Shown in pieces: positions 17,834-24,120 of a DNA stretch of 64,000 nucleotides (position 1 is the first letter of the stretch; each line of letters begins with the position of its first letter). The stretch is from Micromonospora zamorensis (lineage in GTDB: Bacteria > Actinomycetota > Actinomycetes > Mycobacteriales > Micromonosporaceae). The stretch is taken from assembly GCF_900090275.1 (NCBI RefSeq), contig NZ_LT607755.1, positions 3,906,001-3,970,000 of the forward strand, given 5' to 3'. The position numbers and the translations under genes were made by a program. The notes below the pieces were generated by a model. It was not told the origin of the DNA, did no database searches, and was given only the letters and a program-made list of their open reading frames with translations.

Positions 17834-17908
17834 TGGGGTGACTGGAGGGTGCTGACCCCTCGTCCTCCGGTGCCACAAACCGGCGCTCCACCGTTGAGCT
17901 ACAGCCAC
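17834..17908 (-). tRNA. tRNA-His(GTG), no G-1 and altered T loop
   Basis: Anticodon loop TTGTGGC, acceptor GTGGCTG/CAGTCAC, discriminator C73 and encoded CCA. The base before position 1 is T, so the extra G-1 normally encoded for histidine tRNA is missing. The T stem pairs perfectly but its loop is GTCAGCA, with G at 54 and 58 instead of T and A. Confidence 0.75.
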
Positions 17909-17928
17909 AACTTCGGCCTGAGGGCCAG

Positions 17929-18000
17929 TGCCCGCGGAAGGTGTCGAACCTCCGACCCCCTGGGTGTGGACCAGGTGCTCTCCCGTTGAGCTACGCGGGC
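17929..18000 (-). tRNA. tRNA-Val(CAC), C33 variant
   Basis: Acceptor GCCCGCG/CGCGGGC pairs fully, anticodon loop TCCACAC, T loop TTCGACA, discriminator A73. Position 33 is C. Reads GUG. Confidence 0.8.
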
Positions 18001-18005
18001 ATGCG

Positions 18006-18092
18006 CGGAAGGGGTGGGATTCGAACCCACGAGGAGACTTCCGCCCCCTGCACCGTTTCCAACGGTGTCCCCGTGACCGCCGGGACCCCTCC
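18006..18092 (-). tRNA. tRNA-Ser(GGA)
   Basis: Class II tRNA with long variable arm, acceptor GGAGGGG/CCCTTCC, anticodon loop TTGGAAA, discriminator G73 as expected for serine. No encoded CCA. Confidence 0.9.
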
Positions 18093-18096
18093 ATTG

Positions 18097-18170
18097 CTCC
18101 GACGACTGGACTCGAACCAGTACCGGTACGGATTAACAGTCCGCTGCCCTACCAATTGGGCGACGTCGGA
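18097..18170 (-). tRNA. tRNA-Asn(GTT)
   Basis: Acceptor TCCGACG/CGTCGGA, anticodon loop CTGTTAA, T loop TTCGAGT, discriminator G73. All four arms intact. Confidence 0.92.
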
Positions 18171-18171
18171 A

Positions 18172-18245
18172 TGGTCGCGCGTGCGGGACTCGAACCCGCT
18201 TCACCAGCTTGAAAGGCCAGGGGCCTACCCATAACCGAACGCGCG
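18172..18245 (-). tRNA. tRNA-Glu(TTC)
   Basis: Acceptor CGCGCGT/ACGCGCG, anticodon loop CTTTCAA, T loop TTCGAGT, CCA encoded at 18172-18174. The D stem contains two G-U pairs. The acceptor differs from ordinary chromosomal actinomycete glutamate tRNA genes as I know them. Confidence 0.85.
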
Positions 18246-18251
18246 TCTGTG

Positions 18252-18323
18252 TGCCCCGAGCTGGTGTCGAACCAGCGGCCTTCGGCTTGTCGAGCCGACG
18301 CTCTCCCGCTGAGCTACCGGTGC
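18252..18323 (-). tRNA. tRNA-Val(GAC), C33 variant
   Basis: Acceptor GCACCGG/TCGGGGC with an A-G mismatch at pair 3-70; anticodon loop TCGACAA, T loop TTCGACA. Position 33 is C. The mismatch plus C33 suggests relaxed selection. Confidence 0.75.
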
Positions 18324-18325
18324 GG

Positions 18326-18401
18326 GAGCGGGGGCGGGATTCGAACCCGCGATGTCCGGCTTATGAGGCCGGCGAGGACGACCGAACTCCTCTACCCCGC
18401 A
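18326..18401 (-). tRNA. tRNA-Met(CAT), initiator-like
   Basis: Anticodon loop CTCATAA. The first pair of the acceptor is T1-T72, unpaired as in initiator tRNA, and the D arm (GAGGAGTTCGGTCGTCCTC) resembles that of tRNA-fMet, but the three G-C pairs next to the anticodon loop typical of initiators are not GGG/CCC here. Discriminator appears to be C. Confidence 0.75.
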
Positions 18402-18403
18402 AG

Positions 18404-18475
18404 TGCCGCCGAAGGGAATCGAACCCCCGCAGTCCGGATCGGAAGTCCGGAGCCCGGCCATCAGGCGCCGGCGGC
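18404..18475 (-). tRNA. tRNA-Gly(TCC), copy 1
   Basis: Acceptor GCCGCCG/CGGCGGC, anticodon loop CTTCCGA, T loop TTCGATT. Discriminator is A rather than the U73 usual for glycine. Confidence 0.82.
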
Positions 18476-18484
18476 ATCGTGCTG

Positions 18485-18558
18485 TGCTCCGCGCTGGACT
18501 GGAACCAGCGACACCCGCTTCAGGAGAGCGGTGCTCTGTCCCGCTGAGCTGGCGGGGC
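18485..18558 (-). tRNA. tRNA-Arg(CCT)
   Basis: Anticodon loop CTCCTGA, acceptor GCCCCGC/GCGGAGC with a C-A mismatch at pair 3-70, T loop TTCCAGT with C57 in place of a purine. Reads AGG. Slightly degenerate. Confidence 0.78.
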
Positions 18559-18562
18559 AAGT

Positions 18563-18636
18563 TGGTACGCCGCCGGAGGATCGAACTCCGCTCCCCGGAT
18601 TAAGAGTCCGGTGCTAAGCCACTCAGCTAGCGGCGC
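18563..18636 (-). tRNA. tRNA-Lys(CTT)
   Basis: Acceptor GCGCCGC/GCGGCGT (G-U first pair), anticodon loop CTCTTAA, T loop TTCGATC, discriminator A73 and encoded CCA. Confidence 0.9.
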
Positions 18637-18637
18637 A

Positions 18638-18696
18638 TGGCGGTGAGGGAGGGAGTCGAACCCAGACCGGCGCGCTACCAACTGCGCCACCTCCCG
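18638..18696 (-). pseudogene. tRNA remnant lacking the anticodon arm (proline-like)
   Basis: Reads CGGGAGG, then a D arm GCGCAGTTGGTAGCGC like that of tRNA-Pro, then only six bases before a T arm with loop TTCGACT and a CCA. The whole anticodon stem-loop is missing, so it cannot be a working tRNA. Confidence 0.65.
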
Positions 18697-18701
18697 ATGC
18701 G

Positions 18702-18774
18702 TGCCCCCGGCGCGATTCGAACGCGCGACCCCCAGATCCGTAATCTGGTGCTCTATCCGCTGAGCCACGGGGGC
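18702..18774 (-). tRNA. tRNA-Arg(ACG)
   Basis: Acceptor GCCCCCG/CGGGGGC fully paired, anticodon loop TTACGGA, T loop TTCGAAT, discriminator A73. Canonical in every position examined; A34 would be edited to inosine. Confidence 0.93.
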
Positions 18775-18775
18775 A

Positions 18776-18852
18776 TGGTGTCGTCGGAGGGAGTTGAACC
18801 CACGATTTCTGCGTTATCAGCGCAGTGCCTTAACCAGCTTGGCCACGACGAC
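18776..18852 (-). tRNA. tRNA-Ile(GAT)
   Basis: Acceptor GTCGTCG/CGACGAC, anticodon loop CTGATAA, T loop TTCAACT with one T-T mismatch in the stem, discriminator A73, CCA encoded. Confidence 0.9.
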
Positions 18853-18943
<91 letters not shown>

Positions 18944-18944
18944 A

Positions 18945-19020
18945 TGGCGCTGACGGCGGGACTCGAACCCGCGACCGCCTCGCTGACAACGAGGTGCTCA
19001 AGCCGCTGAGCTACGCCAGC
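18945..19020 (-). tRNA. tRNA-Asp(GTC)
   Basis: Acceptor GCTGGCG/CGTCAGC, anticodon loop TTGTCAG, T loop TTCGAGT, discriminator G73 as expected for aspartate, CCA encoded. Confidence 0.92.
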
Positions 19021-19046
19021 ATGGGACCGGCCAGCAGCCGGTGAGT

Positions 19047-19114
19047 GGAATCAGGCGGAGTCGAACCGATCCTTCCTGGGTGCACCAGGGCGGCGGTTCC
19101 GCTCCGCATTCGGC
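19047..19114 (-). pseudogene. tRNA-like remnant
   Basis: A T-loop-like TTCGACT and an anticodon-like hairpin (CCTGG, TGCAC, CCAGG) sit at the usual distance, but the acceptor arms share only about four pairs and the D arm is not recognisable. The loop could present GCA or TGC. Best read as an eroded tRNA gene. Confidence 0.4.
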
Positions 19115-19120
19115 CTTGCG

Positions 19121-19204
19121 TGCGCTCGGGGGGAGTCGAACCCCCATGCCTTTCGGCACACGGACCTGAGCCGTGCGTGTCTACCTGAGTTCCACCACGA
19201 GCGC
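19121..19204 (-). tRNA. tRNA-Leu(CAG)
   Basis: Class II tRNA with acceptor GCGCTCG/CGAGCGC, anticodon loop CTCAGGT, variable arm TGCCGAAAGGCA, T loop TTCGACT, discriminator A73. Confidence 0.93.
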
Positions 19205-19205
19205 G

Positions 19206-19280
19206 TGGTGCCGACGCCCGGTGTCGATCCGGGGGCCTTCCGGTCATGAGCCGGATGCTCTGCCGTTGAGCTACGTCGGC
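19206..19280 (-). tRNA. tRNA with CAT anticodon (Met elongator or Ile2)
   Basis: Acceptor GCCGACG/CGTCGGC is fully paired, so it is not an initiator. Anticodon loop CTCATGA. T loop ATCGACA has A instead of T at position 54. Discriminator A73 and CCA encoded. Sequence alone does not tell methionine from lysidine-modified isoleucine tRNA. Confidence 0.8.
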
Positions 19281-19281
19281 A

Positions 19282-19357
19282 TGGTGCCCTCGACACGAGT
19301 CGAACGTGCAACTACGGCCGCCTCACGACCGCGCCTCTTCCATTGGGCTACGAGGGC
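19282..19357 (-). tRNA. tRNA with GAG anticodon and short variable loop (leucine-like)
   Basis: Acceptor GCCCTCG/CGAGGGC, D arm GCCCAATGGAAGAGGC, anticodon stem CGGTC/GGCCG around loop GTGAGGC, T stem GCACG/CGTGT, CCA encoded. The GAG anticodon is leucine, yet the variable region is only about five bases, whereas bacterial leucine tRNAs are class II. Charging identity is uncertain. Confidence 0.65.
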
Positions 19358-19364
19358 ATGTTCG

Positions 19365-19435
19365 CGGCAGGGTCCCTTCCGGTTCGCCGGCGCCGATGGG
19401 TGCACCCTGTGCCGACCCGCTTACGCGCCCTGCCG
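19365..19435 (-). pseudogene. tRNA-like remnant closed by an 8-bp terminal stem
   Basis: The ends pair (CGGCAGGG with CCCTGCCG) over exactly tRNA length, and a central GGGTGCACCC palindrome lies where the anticodon arm should be, but no T loop or D arm can be drawn. Probably an eroded array member. Confidence 0.35.
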
Positions 19436-19438
19436 TCG

Positions 19439-19510
19439 CTCCCAGGCCAGGATTCGAACCCAGCTCCCCGCATCCAGAGTGCGGTGTCTTACCGAATAGA
19501 CGACCCGGGA
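19439..19510 (-). tRNA. tRNA-Gln(CTG)
   Basis: Acceptor TCCCGGG/CCTGGGA, anticodon loop CTCTGGA, T loop TTCGAAT, discriminator G73 as usual for glutamine. No encoded CCA. Confidence 0.9.
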
Positions 19511-19511
19511 A

Positions 19512-19577
19512 TGGTGGCCGGCGAGCCGCGGACTCGCCGGCCGGTGATCAGCGCTGCACCAGTTGGGCTACCGGGGC
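19512..19577 (-). pseudogene. tRNA remnant with GAT loop (isoleucine-like)
   Basis: Begins GCCCCGG-TA-GCCCAACTGG like a tRNA and has CTGATCA where the anticodon loop belongs, ending in ACCA. The anticodon stem does not pair, the acceptor ends do not match and the T loop is TCCGCGG. Not expected to function. Confidence 0.5.
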
Positions 19578-19602
19578 AGGCTTCCGCAGGTTGCGGCATC
19601 AT

Positions 19603-19659
19603 CCACTGGGGGCAGTCGAGTTCCGGATTTGCAACTCCGGCGGCGACTTTCCCCCCTGG
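19603..19659 (-). pseudogene. tRNA remnant with cysteine-type anticodon arm
   Basis: CCGGA and TCCGG enclose an eight-base loop GTTGCAAA, one base longer than the TTGCAAA loop of bacterial tRNA-Cys. A T-arm-like CTCGACT follows and the ends partly pair. Total length is only 57 bases. Confidence 0.45.
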
Positions 19660-19666
19660 TCAAGTA

Positions 19667-19746
19667 TGGCTCCGGGAGCAGGAATCGAACCTGCGTTTGT
19701 ACCGAGATCCAAAGTCCCGTCGCCCTTGCCAGCAGAGCACCCCGGA
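19667..19746 (-). tRNA. tRNA-Gln(TTG)
   Basis: Acceptor TCCGGGG/TCCCGGA, anticodon loop CTTTGGA, T loop TTCGATT, discriminator G73, CCA encoded. Confidence 0.9.
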
Positions 19747-19753
19747 ATGGCGG

Positions 19754-19826
19754 AGCGGTCGGCGGGCACCGACCCCGCTTCTTCGGTTTGGAAGACCGAC
19801 GTGTCCGCCAAGTTCACCACGACCGC
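19754..19826 (-). tRNA. tRNA-Gly(TCC), copy 2, altered T loop
   Basis: Acceptor GCGGTCG/CGACCGC, anticodon loop CTTCCAA, discriminator U73. The T stem GCGGG/CCCGC is perfect but the loop is GTCGGTG, with G54 and G58 as in the histidine tRNA of this array. Confidence 0.78.
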
Positions 19827-19843
19827 ATGGCATTTCACTTGCG

Positions 19844-19917
19844 TAGGCCGTACGGGGCTCGAACCCGTAACCTCCTGGCTGAGAACCAGGTGAGCTGCCA
19901 GCTTGCTCCAACGGCCC
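19844..19917 (-). tRNA. tRNA-Glu(CTC)
   Basis: Acceptor GGGCCGT/ACGGCCT, anticodon loop TTCTCAG, T loop TTCGAGC, discriminator A73. No encoded CCA. Confidence 0.9.
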
Positions 19918-19921
19918 ATGG

Positions 19922-20028
19922 AGCCGGCGGGAATCGCGGTCGCGAGCCCACGATCGCCGCCAACATGCCCTCCCCCGGAGCCCTCGGGGGACTTCACTTC
20001 CGTGCGCCACCAGTTACGCCAGGAGGGC
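19922..20028 (-). pseudogene. Two fused tRNA remnants
   Basis: Positions 19967-20028 have a paired acceptor (GCCCTCC/GGAGGGC), a tRNA-like D arm GCGTAACTGGTGGCGC and a 6-bp stem in place of the T arm, but only about 13 bases where the anticodon arm should be. Positions 19922-19964 hold a shorter piece with GCGGGAATCG, the end of a T arm. Neither can decode. Confidence 0.45.
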
Positions 20029-20037
20029 ATGGATGCG

Positions 20038-20110
20038 TGGAGAAGAAGGGATTCGAACCCTCGACCTCCGGTCTGCCGAACCGGCGCTCTCCCAGCTGAG
20101 CTACAACCCC
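20038..20110 (-). tRNA. tRNA-Ala(GGC), C33 variant
   Basis: Anticodon loop TCGGCAG, T loop TTCGAAT, discriminator A73 and the G3-U70 alanine identity pair. Position 33 is C and two acceptor pairs (5-68, 6-67) are mismatched T-T. Confidence 0.75.
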
Positions 20111-20111
20111 A

Positions 20112-20187
20112 TGGTCCGGGACCGGGGTGTCGAACCCCGTGTCTCTCGCTCCCAAAGCGAGCGGGTCAGCCGTCTCCCTCGTCCCGG
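20112..20187 (-). tRNA. tRNA-Pro(TGG)
   Basis: Acceptor CCGGGAC/GTCCCGG with the C1-G72 pair typical of proline, anticodon loop TTTGGGA, T loop TTCGACA, discriminator A73, CCA encoded. Confidence 0.9.
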
Positions 20188-20196
20188 AGGTAATGC

Positions 20197-20233
20197 CCCC
20201 GGCCGGCCCCGCGCAGGCGCCGGCCGGGGTTTT
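20197..20233 (+). terminator. Strong hairpin with T tail facing the plus strand
   Basis: An 11-bp perfect stem (CCCCGGCCGGC / GCCGGCCGGGG) with an 11-base loop is followed by TTTTG. It has the form of an intrinsic terminator on the plus strand, opposite to the tRNA genes, and lies between the Pro and Trp tRNAs. No plus-strand gene ends here, so it may block antisense transcription. Confidence 0.6.
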
Positions 20234-20297
20234 GCTTATGCCATCCACTGTGAAGTTGAGAATCTGCAACGCCGCCGGCCGCAGCCGGGACGAAAAG

Positions 20298-20370
20298 CAG
20301 GGGCGGCAGGACTCGAACCTGCGACCTTCGGTTTTGGAGACCGGTGCTCTACCAGTTGAGCTACGCCCCT
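20298..20370 (-). tRNA. tRNA-Trp(CCA)
   Basis: Acceptor AGGGGCG/CGCCCCT, D arm GCTCAACTGGTAGAGC, anticodon loop CTCCAAA, T loop TTCGAGT, discriminator G73. Close to the standard actinomycete tryptophan tRNA. First gene of the array in transcription order and separated from the rest by 110 bases. Confidence 0.93.
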
Positions 20371-20392
20371 ATGAAGTTGTTCAGTAACGAGA

Positions 20393-20425
20393 AAGCCGCC
20401 CTGTCCCTGTCGGGGTGGGCGGCTT
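20393..20425 (-). terminator. Hairpin upstream of the tRNA array
   Basis: A 9-bp stem (AAGCCGCCC / GGGCGGCTT) followed on the minus strand by TTCTCGTT. It would end a minus-strand transcript about 22 bases before the first tRNA gene, isolating the array from upstream transcription. Confidence 0.55.
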
Positions 20426-20752
20426 CGCAGCTTGCGCTGGCGCTATTCGCGCCGCCACCCCGGCTTCCAGTTCTGCTCACTCGCGCACAGATCGTGGGCT
20501 CGCGCAATCGAGGGCAGCACGTCACCGCCGCGCGGCATGAGCCGCGTGGTTTCGGTGTAGGCGTGCTGCAACACGGGGAACTCCTTGGTTGGTCGGGACG
20601 GCCTTGCTCATTCAAGGTAAGCGTTGTGCCGATCGGATGGCAATGGATATTCCGACGGACCGGCTTCGAAGCCTGGCGGGCTCAGACGATCCCCGCTTCG
20701 ATGTTGCCCTGCCATAGTGGTCGGCATGCTGGAGACCGGCCGCACCTCAAGG
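20426..20752. other. Intergenic region without recognisable gene
   Basis: About 330 bases between the array hairpin and the zinc-ribbon membrane protein. I see no convincing coding frame, tRNA or repeat. Part of it must carry the promoter of the tRNA array, but no clear -10/-35 pair stands out. Confidence 0.4.
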
Positions 20753-21454
20753 TCAGGTTCTGTCGCGGCGACGGCGAGCTTCGATGTCGCGCAGCACATC
20801 CGGGTCCCATTGGCCGGCGTTCCAGTCGTCGCTGGTCGGAGTGGGCGACAGCGGCCACGCCGGGTCCTGCCTGGCGACCGGCGAGTAGTGTCCGGCGACG
20901 ACTCTGTTGACGTGGGCGATCAGCCGCAGGACCCGCGTCCGGCTGTGCAGCACGCCCCCGATCAGTGCGGCGGCTCCGAGGGCGCGCAGTGCCGCTTGGC
21001 CGAACAGGATGGCAGGGGCGGTTCGGTCGGTGGCCAGCCAGGCGATTGCCGCACTGCAGACGACGCAGGCGGGGAAGACGCGCGTGCCCCAGTGGCGGCT
21101 GTACGAGCGGCCGGATGAGCCGTGCGCCTCGGCGAGCTGGCGCGTGCCGCGTCCCCAGATCAGCCCGCTGACAGCCAGGCCGATGATGGCGACGAACAGG
21201 GTCAGGTTGGCCAGGACGAAACCGACCGCTGCGCCGGTGCCGGACGGGGGCAGCGGCCGGGCCCGGGCGCTCGGGATGCTGCCGAGGACGGCCGCGACGA
21301 TCGCGGCTAGCGCAAAGAGGATGGCGAACCCGACGACGAACCAGGTCGCGACGTCCCAACCTGCTGTCCGAGGCGCGGGCGGCGGTGTCGAGGACCGGCA
21401 CGTGTGGCCTTGGCCGGGATGTTCGAGACTGGCGCCGCATTTCATGCAGTGCAA
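20753..21454 (-). CDS. Zinc-ribbon membrane protein, unknown function
   Basis: 233 residues. The N-terminus reads LHCMKCGASLEHPGQGHTC, a four-ligand zinc ribbon, followed by a proline-rich linker and four or more hydrophobic segments (WFVVGFAILFALAAIVAAVLG, FVLANLTLFVAIIGLAVSGLI, ACVVCSAAIAWL, ILFGQAALRALGAAALIGGVL). I place the start at the TTG at 21454 because AGGAG lies six bases before it, although an ATG follows three codons later. The tail GQWDPDVLRDIEARRR is typical of DUF4328-like proteins. No function is known. Confidence 0.6.
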   Translation of the reverse strand: MHCMKCGASLEHPGQGHTCRSSTPPPAPRTAGWDVATWFVVGFAILFALAAIVAAVLGSIPSARARPLPPSGTGAAVGFVLANLTLFVAIIGLAVSGLIWGRGTRQLAEAHGSSGRSYSRHWGTRVFPACVVCSAAIAWLATDRTAPAILFGQAALRALGAAALIGGVLHSRTRVLRLIAHVNRVVAGHYSPVARQDPAWPLSPTPTSDDWNAGQWDPDVLRDIEARRRRDRT

Positions 21455-21613
21455 AGTGTTCTCCTGAGCGGCCAGGCCGAGCATGGGCGGAGTAGACGGC
21501 GAGAACCGCAATCCGCTCGACGGAGTCGAGCTCGGAGTCGTCGATGCGCTGCCAGTTCGCTTGCCGAGCGTCGCAGGCTTCGACGTCGGCCCACCGGCGG
21601 ACAGTGTTGCCGA

Positions 21614-22465
21614 TCAGCGGGCCTGGGCAAGCAGGACCTCGATCATCGTTTGAGGTTCGATGGTGGTTGGCCGGTCGCTGACCTGCCCGTCGCCGAGTTC
21701 GATGACCCGCCACACGCTGTCCGCACGCAGAGCGAGGTCCACGGTGACGAAAGGCAGGCCGAGCCCACCGATCAACGGTGCGACCGGGGTCAGGTCGACC
21801 TCGACTGGCGCCGAATCGTTCGGGCTGTCGGGATGCGCTCCGATCAGAACGCACGCGCCGTCGATCCACCACGTGCGCACCTCGGTCGAGGCGAACCGCT
21901 CGAAGCGCCGCAGCACGAGCCCGCCCACGAAGTCGTCGTCACGCAGTTCCAGAAACCGCGACGCCACGCCCCACGCGGCCGCGCCGTCCTCAAGGTCGGG
22001 GATGAACGCGGCCGCGTCCCAGTAGTGCTTCATCGACTTGCTGTAGTCACGCAGCACCGCTGGTCCCGCGCCAAGCTCGGCACGCGCGCGGTCGAAGTCC
22101 GCCCGCTCGGAGCCCGTGGTCCACACCGATGGCGGAGTCACGGGAGCCAGAGCTGCATACCAGCCAGGCAGCTCATGCGCCCGCTGGTACTGCTCAGCAC
22201 CGGTCCGCAACACCACACCACGCTCAGCGAGCGTCTCAGCGAACACGGCGTACTGCTCGCTACGTAGCATCCAGCCGCGGTACACAGCCGGACCGCTGCG
22301 CGAGACCGAGGCGACCGCGCGGCGCACATCTCCGCCCCGTGCCAACACGTCGTGGTCGACCACCGCCACATCCATCCCGGCAGCACGTGCAGCCCGCGCC
22401 TCCGCGGCGAAGTGCTCATCCGGGTGGCGCGGCCGAAGCGGGTCCGCGGGAACCAACAAGATCAC
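21614..22465 (-). CDS. ATP-grasp domain protein (DUF4343-like)
   Basis: 283 residues. The C-terminal half has ATP-grasp features: LRDYSKSMKHYWDAAAFIP with the phosphate-binding lysines, VRTWWIDGACVLI, PFVTVDLALRADSVWRVIELGDGQVSD, where the acidic ELGDGQ is the metal-binding end. The N-terminal domain (MILLVPADPLRPRHPDEHF) is the pre-ATP-grasp fold. Such stand-alone proteins ligate small carboxylic acids to amines; substrates are unknown. Single gene between a hypothetical membrane protein and a divergent pair. Confidence 0.75.
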   Translation of the reverse strand: MILLVPADPLRPRHPDEHFAAEARAARAAGMDVAVVDHDVLARGGDVRRAVASVSRSGPAVYRGWMLRSEQYAVFAETLAERGVVLRTGAEQYQRAHELPGWYAALAPVTPPSVWTTGSERADFDRARAELGAGPAVLRDYSKSMKHYWDAAAFIPDLEDGAAAWGVASRFLELRDDDFVGGLVLRRFERFASTEVRTWWIDGACVLIGAHPDSPNDSAPVEVDLTPVAPLIGGLGLPFVTVDLALRADSVWRVIELGDGQVSDRPTTIEPQTMIEVLLAQAR

Positions 22466-22494
22466 GCCTGCATCATGCCCAAGCGTCCATGTCC

Positions 22495-22725
22495 CTACGA
22501 CTCTCGCGTGCGGTTACGGCGGTGGTGGACGAGCAGCGTGACCGCGCAGAGCACCGCCACCAGGCCGAACGCCGAGCTGATCCACGGGTTGTCCGCCGCG
22601 GTCGACAGCACCACGTTGGCCGCAGCGCTGATGAAGAGCACCAGCCACAGCAGCGGGCGTAGCAGGCCGCCCGGCTTCTTTGGTGCGGCGACCGGGGCGT
22701 CGGTGATGCGGTACGGATCGGTCAT
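22495..22725 (-). CDS. Small two-helix membrane protein
   Basis: 76 residues beginning MTDPYRITDAPVAAPKKPGG, then hydrophobic segments LRPLLWLVLFISAAANVVLS and SAFGLVAVLCAVTLLVHH and a basic C-terminus. AAGGAGG six bases upstream of the ATG is a strong ribosome site. The type is common beside actinomycete signalling genes; no function is known. It is divergent from the histidine kinase gene. Confidence 0.7.
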   Translation of the reverse strand: MTDPYRITDAPVAAPKKPGGLLRPLLWLVLFISAAANVVLSTAADNPWISSAFGLVAVLCAVTLLVHHRRNRTRES

Positions 22726-22893
22726 GACTGCCTCCTTGAGCGAACGTTCCTCGATGCCGTCAACGCTAGGCGCGGGGTGTGGCGGGGACGATCCCGCCAG
22801 CTCGACGACAGTGGTACAGCAGGCTGTACCTTCCGCGCCGAGCGTTGCCGGGCGCGGCCCGTGGTGGCCTATGTTGGCGGGGGAGGTGGGTCG

Positions 22894-24120
22894 ATGGCGT
22901 ACGTGCGAGGCCGGGTTCGCGCCTCGGTCGACGCTCTGGAGCACCTGGTCGGAGGGCTGGGCACCGCCGCGCTGGCGCTGGGCGCGCTGCTCTGGGCGGC
23001 GATCGTGGCGGTGACCTGCCTGGTCGGGGTGGGGCTGCTGGCGGCGCCCGGTGCGTTGCGGGCGGTGCGCTGGGTGAGCGACCGCGAGCGGGCCCGGCTG
23101 TCCCGCTGGGGCGAGCCGATCCCCACGCCGGGGCCGGTGCCGGCCGGGTTGCGGACGGCGGCGCGCGATCCCTTCGTACGCCGGGAGCTGGGCTGGGTCG
23201 GGCTTTCCTCGCTCATCGGCCTGCCGACCGGGCTTGTCGGCCTCGCGCTGCCCCTCTCTGCCGTGCAGTACGTCACGTTCCCCCTGTGGTACCAGCTGAT
23301 CCCTGCCGACGCCGGCGCGCCGGGGATCGTCTGGTGGCGCATCGACGGATTGTCCGAGGCACTCGCGGTCGGGTTGCTCGGGGTCGGCTCGCTGGCCGCC
23401 GCGATCTGGTTCAGCCCGGTCCTGGCCCGTCTCCAGGCGTGGCCGGGCCGGTTGCTGCTGCCTCCGCCGCCGGGTGTCGACCTGTCGCTGCGGGTAGCCG
23501 AGCTGACCGCCACCCGCGCTGCGGCGCTCGACGCCCACGCGGTCGAACTGCGCCGGATCGAGCGGTCGCTGCACGACGGCACCCAGAACCGGTTGGTCGC
23601 GGTCAACGTGTTGCTGGGTGCCGCGCGGCGGGCCGTGCGCCGCAATCCGGACCGCGCCGACGAGATCCTCGGGCAGGCGCAGGACGCCGCGGAACAGGCA
23701 CTCGGTGAGCTGCGTACGGTGGTGCGCGGGATCCTGCCGCCCGTGCTGGACGACCGGGGTCTCGCCGGCGCGCTGGCGGGCCTGGCCGGCAGCTGCGTGG
23801 TGCCCTGCCGACTTGAGGTGGACGTGGCTGTGCGGTGCGCGGCCTCGGTCGAGGCCACCGCGTACTTCGTGGTGGCCGAGGCGCTGACCAACGTCGTCCG
23901 GCACAGCGGTGCGAGCCGGGTGGACGTGGCCGTGCGCCGCGAGCGCGGTCGGCTGCTGGTGTGCATTGAGGACGACGGGCACGGCGACGCGGACGAGACA
24001 CGTGGCTCAGGGCTCACCGGTATCCGCCGGCGGGTCGAGGCGTACGACGGCCGGATGACGCTGACGAGCCCACCGGGAGGGCCGACGAGAATGGACGTGG
24101 AGCTGCCATGCGGATCGTGA
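22894..24120 (+). CDS. Sensor histidine kinase (HisKA_3, NarL partner)
   Basis: 408 residues from the ATG at 22894 with GGGAGG upstream. The N-terminal half has several membrane segments (TAALALGALLWAAIVAVTCL, SSLIGLPTGLVGLALPLS, ALAVGLLGVGSLAAAIWF) without an obvious extracellular sensor domain. The phosphorylated histidine is in RSLHDGTQNR (His227), followed by the HATPase region FVVAEALTNVVRHSGAS and GSGLTGIRRR. It should phosphorylate the response regulator whose gene overlaps its 3' end by 13 bases. The adjacent ABC exporter suggests an envelope-stress or peptide signal. Confidence 0.88.
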   Translation: MAYVRGRVRASVDALEHLVGGLGTAALALGALLWAAIVAVTCLVGVGLLAAPGALRAVRWVSDRERARLSRWGEPIPTPGPVPAGLRTAARDPFVRRELGWVGLSSLIGLPTGLVGLALPLSAVQYVTFPLWYQLIPADAGAPGIVWWRIDGLSEALAVGLLGVGSLAAAIWFSPVLARLQAWPGRLLLPPPPGVDLSLRVAELTATRAAALDAHAVELRRIERSLHDGTQNRLVAVNVLLGAARRAVRRNPDRADEILGQAQDAAEQALGELRTVVRGILPPVLDDRGLAGALAGLAGSCVVPCRLEVDVAVRCAASVEATAYFVVAEALTNVVRHSGASRVDVAVRRERGRLLVCIEDDGHGDADETRGSGLTGIRRRVEAYDGRMTLTSPPGGPTRMDVELPCGS

